From Odoribacter splanchnicus DSM 20712 (lineage in GTDB: Bacteria > Bacteroidota > Bacteroidia > Bacteroidales > Marinifilaceae), in NCBI RefSeq assembly GCF_000190535.1, contig NC_015160.1:4216001-4280000 (forward strand): a stretch of 64,000 nucleotides of DNA, written 5' to 3'. The notes under the pieces are model-generated. The model worked only from the letters and a program-made list of their open reading frames with translations. It had not been told where the DNA came from and searched no databases. The translations under genes were made by a program, and so were the position numbers. Below, in pieces: positions 18,350-27,661 of this stretch; within the stretch, counting starts at the first letter, position 1; the number at the start of each line of letters is the position of its first letter.

Positions 18350-18943
18350 TTATTGTATTTTTAAATTCAACTTATTCAAAACATCCAGGACTTGCTGTAC
18401 GACCATATGGTCCTCGTCGTTGTAAATGATGAAATCCGAATTTTTACATTTTTCTGTGTCGGCAGCCTGGTTTTGCATTCTTTCTTTTACCTTGTCTTCA
18501 TTCGTCGCATCCCGAAGAATCACTCTTTTTAAACGGGTGGCTTCTGATGCTGTTACACAAATAATAAAATCAAAATGACGGGTGAGACCGGCTTCAAAAA
18601 GAATAGCCGATTCGAAGAAGACCAAAGGACTGTTCTGCTGTTCCCGCCAGTGTTGAAAATCACGGATTACCCGGGGATGAACGATCCGGTTCACCTGACT
18701 CAGGGCTTGTGGATTTTTGAAGATGATATCCGCTAATAATTTTTTGTCGAGCATTCCTCGGGGGGTATACAGATCCGCCCCGAACAGACCGGTAAGGTCG
18801 TTACGGATTTCTACAGAACGATTGATTAACCGGGAAGCTTCCGGGTCGGCGAGATAGACCGGATAACCCAGTTGTTTCAAGATACCGGCGATCGTACTCT
18901 TCCCTGAACCTATGCCACCTGTTAAACCGATAGAATGTATCAT
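18350..18943 (-). CDS. coaE: Dephospho-CoA kinase
   Basis: A 197-residue P-loop kinase catalysing the last step of coenzyme A synthesis. The Walker A motif is GLTGGIGSGKSTIAGIL at residues 6-22. The DPEASRLINR segment and RNDLTGLFGADLYT belong to the CoA-binding domain, and CVTASEATRLKRVILRDA lies in the lid. Length and motifs are normal for CoaE. Its start overlaps the stop of ybbR by one base, so it is translationally linked to that gene. Confidence 0.93.
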   Translation of the reverse strand: MIHSIGLTGGIGSGKSTIAGILKQLGYPVYLADPEASRLINRSVEIRNDLTGLFGADLYTPRGMLDKKLLADIIFKNPQALSQVNRIVHPRVIRDFQHWREQQNSPLVFFESAILFEAGLTRHFDFIICVTASEATRLKRVILRDATNEDKVKERMQNQAADTEKCKNSDFIIYNDEDHMVVQQVLDVLNKLNLKIQ

Positions 18944-19935
18944 TATTTTTTTTCCAATATATATTCGACCTTTTGGGGGGTATAGGACAAGTTTTTGATG
19001 TAATCCGGTGCTTTTACAACCTTGACTTCCAGATAAGTGACATCTGCATTTTTCGGATAATCTACAGAAAAGATGAAATCGCTGGCTGTAATTTTATCGT
19101 ATTTACTCAGTCCTATTTCATAACTGATATTGACATTATCCGGGAAGAGCCGGAGCGTCAAAGAATCGGGGACATGAAGGGGGGTGATCGGGATGATCTT
19201 CCTGGCCTCCGTAAATTGCTCTACTTGTATATCGACTTCCACAGCGGTTTCCTGAGGAGTGCAATAAGGTAAAGCGACTAATTCTGCTGTACGGGTTATA
19301 TTTTTACTGATATTTTTCAGCTTGATAAGTTCGGTCGGGATACAGTGTAAAGTGTCCAGTATATTGACCGGTCCTTCTATCCAGGTACTGTCGGGAGCTA
19401 CCGTTATCTGGTTGACGATATATTGTCTTTTCAGGGTGTAATCCACAATAGGCCGGATGGCTACCTTTTTCCGGCCCGATTGTGCGAATTGGAATACGAT
19501 CTCTTCCGGAGCTACACTCTGTAATTGAATTTCCGTATTTAATTGACTGCTGATTTTGTCTTTGATGTCGTTGGTGTTCAGGATGAATTCCTGTATGCCT
19601 GCCTTGTCGGAGAGGGCATGATTACAATAACTGCCTACATTAAAAGTAATGGGCAGAAAAGAAGTGCGGATGCTATGTCCCAATAAAGCAAATCCTTTGG
19701 CTTTTACCGTGAGCTGGATTTGGGTGGGGAGTTCTGCAACGGGATATTTTCCCGCGGGGAAATTGGTGTACTTGACCGGATAGGTTATTTCTGTCAGATA
19801 ATCTTTGCTCAAAGTGTTCAGAAACCATAAGATGGAAGCTATGACAACACAAATCAGGTAGGAGACGATATTCCGGTTGAGGTATTTCTCCTTAAACTGC
19901 TGGATTTGCTGAAGGTTGACTTTGGGCAAGTACAT
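18943..19935 (-). CDS. YbbR-like domain protein
   Basis: A 330-residue protein with one N-terminal membrane anchor (IVSYLICVVIASILWFLNTL, residues 19-38) followed by a periplasmic part with YbbR-type beta repeats. The conserved IASILWFLNTLSKDY start is typical of Bacteroidetes YbbR proteins. In other bacteria YbbR (CdaR) regulates the diadenylate cyclase CdaA, but no cyclase gene lies here. It is between yajC and coaE in the usual Bacteroidales order. The 168 bases upstream (19936-20103) hold short inverted repeats such as GATTGGCAG/CTGCCAATC but no convincing gene. Confidence 0.82.
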   Translation of the reverse strand: MYLPKVNLQQIQQFKEKYLNRNIVSYLICVVIASILWFLNTLSKDYLTEITYPVKYTNFPAGKYPVAELPTQIQLTVKAKGFALLGHSIRTSFLPITFNVGSYCNHALSDKAGIQEFILNTNDIKDKISSQLNTEIQLQSVAPEEIVFQFAQSGRKKVAIRPIVDYTLKRQYIVNQITVAPDSTWIEGPVNILDTLHCIPTELIKLKNISKNITRTAELVALPYCTPQETAVEVDIQVEQFTEARKIIPITPLHVPDSLTLRLFPDNVNISYEIGLSKYDKITASDFIFSVDYPKNADVTYLEVKVVKAPDYIKNLSYTPQKVEYILEKK

Positions 19936-20103
19936 GGAATCGGTTTTTATGATAAAATAGTCACATCGATCCGTCGGTTTTCGGGGGATCGGCTTTCTTT
20001 TCAGAGACAGACCGGCGAAGAGGATTGGCAGGACTGAAGCCGCTGATCCGTAGTTCGGTCAGTGCATAGGTCTGCCAATCGTTCCGGACGTCGGTCGGGT
20101 GAT

Positions 20104-20412
20104 TTATTTTGCCGGAGTAGCGTCGGTCATGTCTTTTATAACTGCCGATTTGTCGATTTTCAGGCGGTTTTGGCCTTCCACTTCCATGATAATATAATAA
20201 TCCCCGATTTCGAGTACTTTTCCATAAATACCTCCGGTCGTCACAATCTTATCTCCTTTTTTCAGTGAGTCACGGAAGTTTTTCAATTCTTTCTGTCTTT
20301 TCATCTGAGGACGAATCATAAAGAACCAGAATACGACGATGATCAGGATCAAGGGTAAGAAATTCATTAAACCGTTGCTTTGTTGTTGTAATACAATAAG
20401 TAATGTGTTCAT
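20104..20412 (-). CDS. yajC: Preprotein translocase subunit YajC
   Basis: A 102-residue single-span inner-membrane protein that accompanies SecDF in the Sec translocase. Hydrophobic residues 16-35 (LPLILIIVVFWFFMIRPQMK) form the anchor with the classic FMIRPQMKRQKE junction, then the cytoplasmic KGDKIVTTGGIYGKV motif. Length and motifs are typical. It is flanked by the DUF1573 and ybbR genes, the usual Bacteroidales neighbourhood. Confidence 0.95.
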   Translation of the reverse strand: MNTLLIVLQQQSNGLMNFLPLILIIVVFWFFMIRPQMKRQKELKNFRDSLKKGDKIVTTGGIYGKVLEIGDYYIIMEVEGQNRLKIDKSAVIKDMTDATPAK

Positions 20413-20445
20413 AATTGTTGTTTATTAATTTAAAATGATTTGATT

Positions 20446-20850
20446 TTATTCTTTTACAGTCGCGGTAAAACTCAGGATAACCTGTTTTTCCAGAATGTTT
20501 GCAAATATACGGATTTCTTTGTATTGTTTACCGTATCTGCCTTCAGAGTTGAAGGCAATTTCTATTTTTCCTTCTTTCCCGGGGCGAACGGGAGCTTTGT
20601 CATAATCGGCTGTTGTACATCCACATCCCGTTTCCACATTTTTAATCAGCAGGTTTTGGGTCCCTGTGTTTTTGAAATAGAAGGTATGGGTTACCGTTTC
20701 ACCTTGGGTGATGTTACCGAAGTCCCAGGTCTTCTTTATCCATTCCACCCGGGTGTCGGCTGGCGGAACGGAAGAATTTTGTTTTTCTTTACACGAAAAA
20801 AGAAATAGATAAAAAGTAAAAAGTAGAAAATAAGAAATTTGTTTCTTCAT
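20446..20850 (-). CDS. DUF1573 lipoprotein
   Basis: A 134-residue lipoprotein with signal peptide ending in FLFSC (lipidated cysteine) and one DUF1573 immunoglobulin-like domain. The domain marks are WDFGNITQGETVTHTFYFKNTG and the VETGCGCTTADYDKAPVRPGKEGKIE segment with its GCGC cysteines. The function is unknown, and many Bacteroidetes copies sit next to yajC as here. Six bases separate it from the AMP nucleosidase stop. Confidence 0.88.
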   Translation of the reverse strand: MKKQISYFLLFTFYLFLFSCKEKQNSSVPPADTRVEWIKKTWDFGNITQGETVTHTFYFKNTGTQNLLIKNVETGCGCTTADYDKAPVRPGKEGKIEIAFNSEGRYGKQYKEIRIFANILEKQVILSFTATVKE

Positions 20851-20856
20851 CTTCGA

Positions 20857-21627
20857 TTAAAAAATCAGGTGTTTTACGGAGTAATTTTTTTCTTTGATAT
20901 TATTCAGGACCTCTACGCCTATTTCCAGATGTTGTTTAACGAAATTCTGCGTGACGTGTTTGTCCGATTCGGCTGTTTTTATTCCGTCGGAGATCATGGG
21001 ACGGTCGGAGACTAACAGTAAGGCACCTGTCGGGATACGATTGGCAAAACCGACAGTAAAGATCGTGGCCGTTTCCATATCGACCGCCATGGCCCGGGTA
21101 CTTTTCAGGTATTCTTTAAAACGATCGTCGTATTCCCATACCCGTCGGTTCGTCGTGTAGACTACGCCGGTATAATATTCCCGCCCATGATTCGTGATGG
21201 CCTTCGAACAGGCTTTTTGAATGCTGAAAGCCGGTAGGGCAGGCACTTCGTGAGGCAGATAATCGTCGGAGGTTCCTTCGCCTTTTATCGCAGCGATGGG
21301 AAGAATATAATCACCCACGGAGTTCTTTTCCTTAATCCCGCCACATTTACCGATAAAAAGCACGGCTTCGGGCTCTATGGCCGAAAGTAAATCCAGTATG
21401 GTGGCGGCATTCGGACTGCCCATACCGAAATTGACCAGCGTAATCCCGTTACAGGAGACATTAGGCATGGTCTTGTCTGCTCCGACGATAGGTACCTGAT
21501 ATAATTCGGAGAATAGTTCCAGATAATATTCGAAGTTGGTGAGTAAAATATATTTTGAAAAATCTTTTAATTCTCTTCCCGTATACCGGGGTAACCAATT
21601 GTCTACAATGTCTTTCTTTGTTTTCAT
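20857..21627 (-). CDS. amn: AMP nucleosidase (nucleoside phosphorylase fold)
   Basis: A purine nucleosidase/phosphorylase superfamily protein of about 256 residues. The Bacteroidetes AMP nucleosidase pattern is seen in DIVDNWLPRYTGRELKDF at the start, NFGMGSPNAATILDLL, FIGKCGGIK, and AVDMETATIFTVGFANRIPTGALLLVSD with the substrate-binding ME dipeptide. It would split AMP into adenine and ribose 5-phosphate. The frame opens at 21690, but the ATG at 21627 (MKTKKDI) is the normal start for the family. It reads divergently from queA. Confidence 0.85.
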   Translation of the reverse strand: MKTKKDIVDNWLPRYTGRELKDFSKYILLTNFEYYLELFSELYQVPIVGADKTMPNVSCNGITLVNFGMGSPNAATILDLLSAIEPEAVLFIGKCGGIKEKNSVGDYILPIAAIKGEGTSDDYLPHEVPALPAFSIQKACSKAITNHGREYYTGVVYTTNRRVWEYDDRFKEYLKSTRAMAVDMETATIFTVGFANRIPTGALLLVSDRPMISDGIKTAESDKHVTQNFVKQHLEIGVEVLNNIKEKNYSVKHLIF

Positions 21628-21732
21628 AACCTGATCTTTGATCTTTTTGTTATCTTTGGATAAGATTAGGATGCGGTTCAGTAGGGTCAAATTGAAAATA
21701 AATTTTCATTTGTCACTGTTCTCACCTTTCAC

Positions 21733-21740
21733 TATCTTTG
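21733..21740 (+). promoter_or_regulatory. Putative -7 box (TATCTTTG) of queA
   Basis: An exact TAnnTTTG match 76 bases upstream of the queA ATG at 21816, in the divergent gap with the AMP nucleosidase gene. Confidence 0.5.
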
Positions 21741-21815
21741 ACCGATTTTGCAAAATGCAATCCCCGGCCTTTCAGAACATAAAAATAGAATATTATTGTC
21801 AAACGACAAAATGAT

Positions 21816-23042
21816 ATGGATAGAGAACTGGATAAACTCAGGAATATAAGGATTGAAGACTATACTTACAATTTGCCCGACGAACGGATAGCAAAATTCC
21901 CTTTGGCCGAACGAGAGGCTTCTAAATTGTTGATATATAGGGGTGAACGGATAGAAGAAAGTCGTTTTTCAGAGGTGCGTCACCTCCTTAGGGCTGGACA
22001 GATGCTTGTGTTCAACAATACGAAAGTCATTCATGCCCGTCTGTTTTTCCGCAAGGCGACAGGAGCTGTGATCGAAGTGTTTTGTCTCGAACCGTATCTG
22101 CCGGTCGATTATGCTCAGAATTTTGCAGCTCGTGATAGTTGTGAATGGAGTTGTATGGTGGGGAACCTGAAAAAATGGAAGGAAGGGAGCATTGCCTGTG
22201 ACTTTACCTATGGCGAAGCGACCTATCGGTTAACCGCCGAAAAGGTGCGGCAACAAGAGGGGGAGTTGATTATCCGTTTTAGCTGGACGGGAGGTCTTTC
22301 GTTCAGTGAAGTGCTGGAAGGATGCGGCCGGATTCCGATCCCTCCTTATCTGAACCGGGAATCGGAAGCTTCCGATGAAGTCCGATACCAAACGGTGTAT
22401 TCCAAAGAAGAAGGGTCTGTGGCAGCTCCGACTGCCGGATTACATTTTACCCGGGCGATTTTAAACGATCTGAAAGAGAAAGGTGTGCATGTCCGGGAAT
22501 TGACCTTGCATGTCGGGGCAGGTACTTTCCGGCCGGTAAAAGCAGAGACGATCGGAGATCACGATATGCATACGGAACATTTGGTCATTTCCCGCGAATT
22601 GGTAGAACAATTGAAGGAGAAGACCGGTGATATCGTTGCAGTGGGAACAACCTCGGTACGTACGTTGGAAAGTTTATACTGGATGGGGGTGAAACGCCTG
22701 GCAGGACAGGAGGATTTTTTTACGCTAGGACAATGGGAAGCGTATACTTTACCTCAGGATTATTCTTTGAGGGAAGCCATGGAAGCCTTGTGCGGTTGGT
22801 TCGACACAGCTTGTCAGGAGTTGCTGAAAGCCCGTACGACGATTATTATTGTTCCCGGGTACCGCTATCGGGTGATCGATGCCATGTTCACTAATTTCCA
22901 TCAGCCCCAAAGTACCCTGTTGTTATTGGTCGGTGCGGCCGTCGGAGAGGATTGGCACAAAATTTATGATTACGCGCTGACTCATGATTTCCGGTTTTTG
23001 AGTTATGGAGATAGTAGTTTGTTGGAGGTGAAAAAGTCATAG
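21816..23042 (+). CDS. queA: S-adenosylmethionine:tRNA ribosyltransferase-isomerase
   Basis: QueA moves the ribosyl part of SAM onto 7-aminomethyl-7-deazaguanine in tRNA to make epoxyqueuosine. Family marks are YNLPDERIAKFPLAEREASKLL near the N-terminus, MLVFNNTKVIHARLFF, GRIPIPPYLNRE, SVAAPTAGLHFT, and the C-terminal TNFHQPQSTLLLLV. At 408 residues it is somewhat longer than the usual 340-350, with extra sequence in the region around residues 90-150 and 290-310, as seen in other Bacteroidetes copies. Confidence 0.93.
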   Translation: MDRELDKLRNIRIEDYTYNLPDERIAKFPLAEREASKLLIYRGERIEESRFSEVRHLLRAGQMLVFNNTKVIHARLFFRKATGAVIEVFCLEPYLPVDYAQNFAARDSCEWSCMVGNLKKWKEGSIACDFTYGEATYRLTAEKVRQQEGELIIRFSWTGGLSFSEVLEGCGRIPIPPYLNRESEASDEVRYQTVYSKEEGSVAAPTAGLHFTRAILNDLKEKGVHVRELTLHVGAGTFRPVKAETIGDHDMHTEHLVISRELVEQLKEKTGDIVAVGTTSVRTLESLYWMGVKRLAGQEDFFTLGQWEAYTLPQDYSLREAMEALCGWFDTACQELLKARTTIIIVPGYRYRVIDAMFTNFHQPQSTLLLLVGAAVGEDWHKIYDYALTHDFRFLSYGDSSLLEVKKS

Positions 23043-23082
23043 GCTATAAACTAAAGGCGAAAATAAAGCGAGGAGAAAAATA

Positions 23083-23553
23083 GTGAAGGATATGTTAGAG
23101 CTTTCGTTACCGGGATTCGATTATAAGGTGAAAAAGCAAAACGGGACGGTGATGATATTCGATATCGTCCGGAAGAAGTATGTGGTCCTGACGCCTGAAG
23201 AATGGGTACGGCAACATGTGGTGCATTATCTGGTAGAAAAGAAAGGATATGCGATCTCCCGGGTTGCCGTCGAAAGAGAAATTGAACTGTATGGCCTGAA
23301 AAGGCGTTTCGATATCGTGGTTTTCGACCGGAGCGGTAATCCTTGGCTGCTGGTCGAATGTAAAGCGCCTGCTGTGGCACTTACCCAAAAAGTGTTCGAC
23401 CAGGTGTTTCGCTATAATCTGACACTGGCAGCTCCCTATGTAGCCATTACCAATGGGGTTCGCCATTTTTGCGGTTATATGAATCAGGAAAACGACTTCT
23501 GTTTTCTGGACGATTTCCCGGAATTTTCCCAGGAGAGGGAACTATTGGCCTGA
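23083..23553 (+). CDS. HsdR N-terminal-domain-like nuclease-fold protein
   Basis: A 153-156-residue stand-alone protein matching the type I restriction enzyme R N-terminal domain (HSDR_N). The PD-(D/E)xK-like core is visible as RFDIVVFDRSGNPWLLVECKAP, giving an Asp and the E-C-K pair. Most Bacteroidetes carry this small protein as a conserved single gene without hsdM/hsdS, so it is probably not a restriction enzyme. It could be a DNA-binding or repair factor. Start choices are the GTG at 23083 or the ATG at 23092. The 111 bases that follow show a short open frame without a clear start, which I do not call. Confidence 0.75.
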   Translation: MKDMLELSLPGFDYKVKKQNGTVMIFDIVRKKYVVLTPEEWVRQHVVHYLVEKKGYAISRVAVEREIELYGLKRRFDIVVFDRSGNPWLLVECKAPAVALTQKVFDQVFRYNLTLAAPYVAITNGVRHFCGYMNQENDFCFLDDFPEFSQERELLA

Positions 23554-23664
23554 TTCCTTATTTATACGTAAATCCCATCCAGGTATGCCTGTTATTGATA
23601 GAACAAGCTATCCGGGAAGGGATTTGTGCTGATGACGTGGTGAAGCTTTCCGTGATTCTGAATG

Positions 23665-24042
23665 TTATCTTTTTTTAATCACGATATTTTTCCCGCCCAT
23701 GAGGTTCGTTTGGTTCTTTCTTCCACTTTTATAAGCGATTTGTGTCAACAGATTGGCTGGCCCTTCTTTTATGTTTTCCGGTATCCAGACAATAGAGTCC
23801 CGGTACGGTTTGAGCACGCCGATCAAATGATCATTATTCCAGTTTTCCCAATAGACTCTGATATCTAAGTCCTGGTTGATCACTCCCTTGATGGTTACAG
23901 GTTCATTCAGATAAACGGTATCCGAAACGGTCAACGAATAACTAATCTCTTCCGCATTCAGGTAATCTTTCTCGCAACTGTTCATAAACAGTAAAAGGCT
24001 TGCTAAAATCATACCGGTAATTACTGAGCATTTTTTCATCAT
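23665..24042 (-). CDS. Small lipoprotein of unknown function
   Basis: A 125-residue protein with a lipoprotein signal (MILASLLLFMNSC) and a mature part of mostly beta strands (YSLTVSDTVYLNEPVTIKGVINQD). I do not recognise a family. Its ATG-ATG start overlaps the stop of the upstream gene at 24039, so the two are translationally coupled. With that gene it forms an AT-rich pair unlike its housekeeping neighbours, which suggests acquired DNA. Confidence 0.7.
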   Translation of the reverse strand: MMKKCSVITGMILASLLLFMNSCEKDYLNAEEISYSLTVSDTVYLNEPVTIKGVINQDLDIRVYWENWNNDHLIGVLKPYRDSIVWIPENIKEGPANLLTQIAYKSGRKNQTNLMGGKNIVIKKR

Positions 24043-25125
24043 TCTCCAAAATTTTCTGTTATTAAAGGCCTTATAATTTGTGGGGTTCCTGTGGTAGGAA
24101 TAATAAAGGGCAAAGAAATAAATGAATCTCTTGTATAAACAACAACAGCCCCGCTATTACCTGTACCACGAGTACTAACTCTAGTTTGTACAAAACTTAT
24201 ATCTTTTTCATTAATGGAAATATATTTTTCTGGAATCCATAAATTTGAGGGAGATAAAAAATAGTTCATTGTCATAGTCTTTTTTTCTCCAACAGAACCT
24301 CCACCTCCTAAGCCCTCGAATCTTACATTGCGTGTGGAGTAATTTCCGTCTTCTTTCTTATAAACTCCTTTTGAGCAATAAAAACCAAGAACATCTACAG
24401 AATGGACTGTTTTGTACCTTTTATATCTTCCTAATACTCTTTTGTATGATGTAGATTCTAATTGTAATATTTGCTTTCCAACCCATTCTCCGTTAGTATT
24501 TCGAACAATTTCTCGAATATATAATACTGTAACATGTACACGTCGTTTATTACCTGTATATGTTGAAGAAGCTATGGGGTATCTTGGTTCTTGTTTTGTT
24601 CGTGTTTGGGGAGAGTTGTTAACAATATATTTTCTGCTTTCTATGTTCCTAAGTTGATTGTCTTTAGTAATAATTTCATCTGAAATCACTTGATGTTTAT
24701 ATTTATTGATGAAAAAATATCCCTCATTATTACAAATTAGTTGATATAATCGAGAGGGTACTTTGGCTTGAATTGTTTCATTTTCATCTAAATACACTAA
24801 ATTTTCGTATTGTTTTAATTTCTTTTCAAAAGATACACTATCAGAAAAAATATCTTCCTCTGCATTTGAAATTGCATGATATAACGAATAAAAATTATTT
24901 GTTTTTTCCCATGCAAAAAATTCCTCATCAGACATTTTTTCTAACACATTTACTAATGTACTCATTGCTTCGGGAGATTTGAAATGTAGAATACCGTCTA
25001 TAATTTCATAGGAATTCTGTTGGGAACAGCCTTTAGTTGAAGGAAGATCTTCTTTTTCTATTATTTTTTCTTCACAAGAAAAAAAATAATAAAATTATAC
25101 TAATACATTTTAATAGTTTATTCAT
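24039..25125 (-). pseudogene. Lipoprotein gene frameshifted at a T8 tract (phase-variable or broken)
   Basis: The frame usually seen starts at 24965, but reading further upstream in the same frame gives an unbroken extension ending in FFSCEEKIIEKEDLPS, a lipobox plus mature N-terminus. The matching start is the ATG at 25125 (MNKLLKCISIILLFF), one base out of frame. The break falls in eight T on the coding strand (A8 at 25079-25086). With seven T the two parts join into a normal lipoprotein of about 360 residues. The body is polar and beta-rich with no recognised family. The gene is much more AT-rich than its surroundings. It may be phase-variable, decayed, or a sequencing error. Confidence 0.7.
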
Positions 25126-25834
25126 AGTTTTAAAAATTAAAATTGATGGATTAAAATTATAGAATAAATTAAGGATTCAATTAATATACCTCTTGTTTCT
25201 AATTGTAATGTTGTTTTTTTATACACTGATTGTGAGTTTGTTATAAAAATAGTATTAAGAAAAATTGGTAAAAGGTGATAATTCGTTTATAAGGGGTGGA
25301 AACTGGAGACTTGTTATTCGGGAATCTAAACGGGGGCAGTCTGTTTTATAGGTAAATGATAGGAGTACTGCTTGCCGTATATTCCTGCTGTAGGGTTTCG
25401 GTGAGTGATTTCAGGATATTCGTCCTTTTGTTTCATTCGGGCGTATGTTTCCGGATTTTCTCCCGTATGTTTTTCCAAAAAGATACGGACGAATTTTAAA
25501 AAAGATATGTATGGATTTTAACGAAGATATGTATGGATTTCCCGGGGGAGAATGATCTTTCCCGGATCAGAGTCGGTTTGCAATTCAGTGATACATTTAG
25601 GGTAAACATATATTAACTGCCAAAATTCTATTAAATACAAATTCTAAATGGTGTAATCTGGTATGTAGGTGCCTTATCTTATTTTGTGGATTCTGTATTC
25701 GTAATTTGTGTTTTTGTAATTGTAAAACAGAAAAATGTGTGTCTGTAAATCAGTTTGTTGTGATTGGACAGGTTTGTAAATTTGGTAAAAAAATGAAATT
25801 GAATTGTAAGGTCGTATTTATCCTGCTTTTTCTT
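25126..25834 (-). other. Gene-free AT-rich stretch with a short direct repeat
   Basis: 709 bases without a convincing gene. A 15-bp direct repeat, GATATGTATGGATTT, occurs at 25504-25518 and 25526-25540, a 22-base period. A minus-strand open stretch around 25340-25520 of about 56 codons lacks an upstream start codon and looks like decayed coding sequence. Confidence 0.4.
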
Positions 25835-27460
25835 CTATGAATTGTCCAGTAAGGAGAGTATTATTGTTAAGATATCGGCCCGTTCGTCCATACCCAATTT
25901 TTTCCGGATAGCCGTTTTCCGTTTGTGGATTGAATAGACACTTTGCCGGATGACAAAAGCGATTTCATCGGTTTTGAAACCACCTCGGATCAGACAACAC
26001 AATTGAATTTCTTTTTCGTTCAGGGAAGGAAACTTATCCTTCAATTTTTGCTGGAAATTGTTGTATAAATAATTTATGGTGAAATAGAGTTCATCCCAGT
26101 TTAAATCGGTCTGTCCGATGTCTCCCAGAATTTCATTATACATTTTTAAAAATGCCTGATGCTTGTCATGGGGATAGCTTGAAATAAAAGCTAATTTTTT
26201 GGATACTTCCAATTTATTCAGCAACAGTTCTTTAAATTTATCCTGACATCGGTTTTGTTCTTGGCATAAATGCTGTAGAGTTTCGATCATTTGGCAGGCG
26301 TTCAGGTATTTTTCCCGTCTTTTTTTCAATAAGATACCGATATAAGTGGCTAGTAGTATAAAAAGTAAAGCCAGAACGAGGCTACCGTTGACCAATAGCA
26401 TGCGCTGGCGGACCAGCCTGCGGTTTTCGCGTTGCCATTTCTTTTGGTGGTGGCGGTTGACGATATTGTCGATGCGTTCTTCGGTCTTGTTTAGTTGGTA
26501 ATCTGTAATATAGGTTGTATATTTCTTATAATGATTTAATGCCGACTGATAGTCTTTCTTTAACTCGGCAATTTGGTATAGTTGTTTATAATATTGGGCT
26601 TGTAATTTTTCCGAATCGTCCGTTGACACGGATGCCTTTTTCAGATAATACCTGGCAGAATCCAGCTGTTGGCGATGTAGATAAATTTCACTTAAAAGGA
26701 GATAACCCTGTTTCTGAAACTCCGGATTCGGATCATATTTTAAGGCATTATGCGTGTAAAGAATTGCATTCGCTGTATTTTGTGTGTTCGAATAAGAAAT
26801 ACCGATCTGCAACATGAGGTAAGCCACATTTACCGAATCCTGTAAATTCAAAGCGTTTAGCTCGGCCTTTTTATAATATGTCCGGGCTGCTGCATATTGT
26901 CTGGTGTTGAGCAGACAGTCGCCCATTTCATAATTGCTGTATTTATTCTGGGGAGAGTGATATTCTATGGCTTTTTGGTAAGATTCGATACTCGCTTGTT
27001 GGTCACGGCGAAGTTTATATAGCTCTCCGAGGTGATAATGAATTTGAAATAAGAGCATACTGTCTTGTCGTGGTGCATTCTCTTTTGCTTCCGACAGGTT
27101 GATAGAGGCTTTTTCATAATAACCGTTCTTGCTGTCCATGATACCCGTAAATAAATAGGCCCACCCTGCTTTGGTTGAATCACCCTGTTGCTGAAAATAT
27201 CGGGCTGTATTAGAAAGGGGAGGATATACCGAGATATCCTGATAGGCTTCGTAAGCAGCATGAACTTTTAATAAATATAGGTTGTGACGGGCATTCCGTT
27301 TTAATATTTTTTGGGAAATGGAATCCAGCAGCTTCAAAGCTTGTTGAGGGGAGGAATAAATCAATTGTGCAGCTTGATTCAGCATTCTTTCTGAAGGATA
27401 TCGATTTCGGCAACTGCCCCAAAGGCTTGCAAAAATAAAGATGAACAGACAGCTTTTCAT
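25835..27460 (-). CDS. TPR membrane regulator with C-terminal LuxR-like helix-turn-helix
   Basis: A 541-residue protein. A signal-like N-terminus with a cysteine (ASLWGSC) is followed by about ten tetratricopeptide-like helical pairs (residues 40-335), then a single membrane span (GSLVLALLFILLATYIGILL, about 350-375) and a cytoplasmic coiled region. The end is a helix-turn-helix (IQLCCLIRGGFKTDEIAFVIRQSVYSIHKRKTAIRKKLG) of the LuxR/GerE type. This one-component design, with an exported sensor part joined to DNA-binding sequence, is common in Bacteroidetes. No target gene is obvious nearby. Confidence 0.8.
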   Translation of the reverse strand: MKSCLFIFIFASLWGSCRNRYPSERMLNQAAQLIYSSPQQALKLLDSISQKILKRNARHNLYLLKVHAAYEAYQDISVYPPLSNTARYFQQQGDSTKAGWAYLFTGIMDSKNGYYEKASINLSEAKENAPRQDSMLLFQIHYHLGELYKLRRDQQASIESYQKAIEYHSPQNKYSNYEMGDCLLNTRQYAAARTYYKKAELNALNLQDSVNVAYLMLQIGISYSNTQNTANAILYTHNALKYDPNPEFQKQGYLLLSEIYLHRQQLDSARYYLKKASVSTDDSEKLQAQYYKQLYQIAELKKDYQSALNHYKKYTTYITDYQLNKTEERIDNIVNRHHQKKWQRENRRLVRQRMLLVNGSLVLALLFILLATYIGILLKKRREKYLNACQMIETLQHLCQEQNRCQDKFKELLLNKLEVSKKLAFISSYPHDKHQAFLKMYNEILGDIGQTDLNWDELYFTINYLYNNFQQKLKDKFPSLNEKEIQLCCLIRGGFKTDEIAFVIRQSVYSIHKRKTAIRKKLGMDERADILTIILSLLDNS

Positions 27461-27605
27461 ATTTGGTTCGAAAGGTTTGTATTCACTTTGCTAAGTTTAC
27501 TTTTTTCAGTATGCTGATTGGCGAATCTGCAGTTCTGATAGATAGGTCAGTAGTTTCAGTTCCACCAATCAGCAGGGGGCCGATTTTTGAATAAGATGCT
27601 AATTA

Positions 27606-27631
27606 CGAAAAGTCATAGATTCGACTTTTCG
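27606..27631 (-). terminator. Hairpin downstream of meaB
   Basis: A perfect 9-bp stem CGAAAAGTC/GACTTTTCG with an 8-base loop, 31 bases beyond the meaB stop. There is no T run, so termination is uncertain. A second inverted repeat TGCTGATTGG/CCAATCAGCA spans 27512-27574 in the same gap. Confidence 0.4.
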
Positions 27632-27661
27632 GGCAGTCTCGGTAATCGGGATAGCGCTCCT

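Noticed and set aside
23083..23553. Restriction-modification defence system
   Set aside because: Only a stand-alone HsdR N-terminal domain is present, with no hsdM or hsdS, among housekeeping genes.
23554..23664. Short open frame after the HsdR-N-like gene
   Set aside because: No plausible start codon and it runs into the convergent lipoprotein gene.
25340..25520. Possible small minus-strand gene
   Set aside because: About 56 codons with no upstream start codon and no recognisable family.
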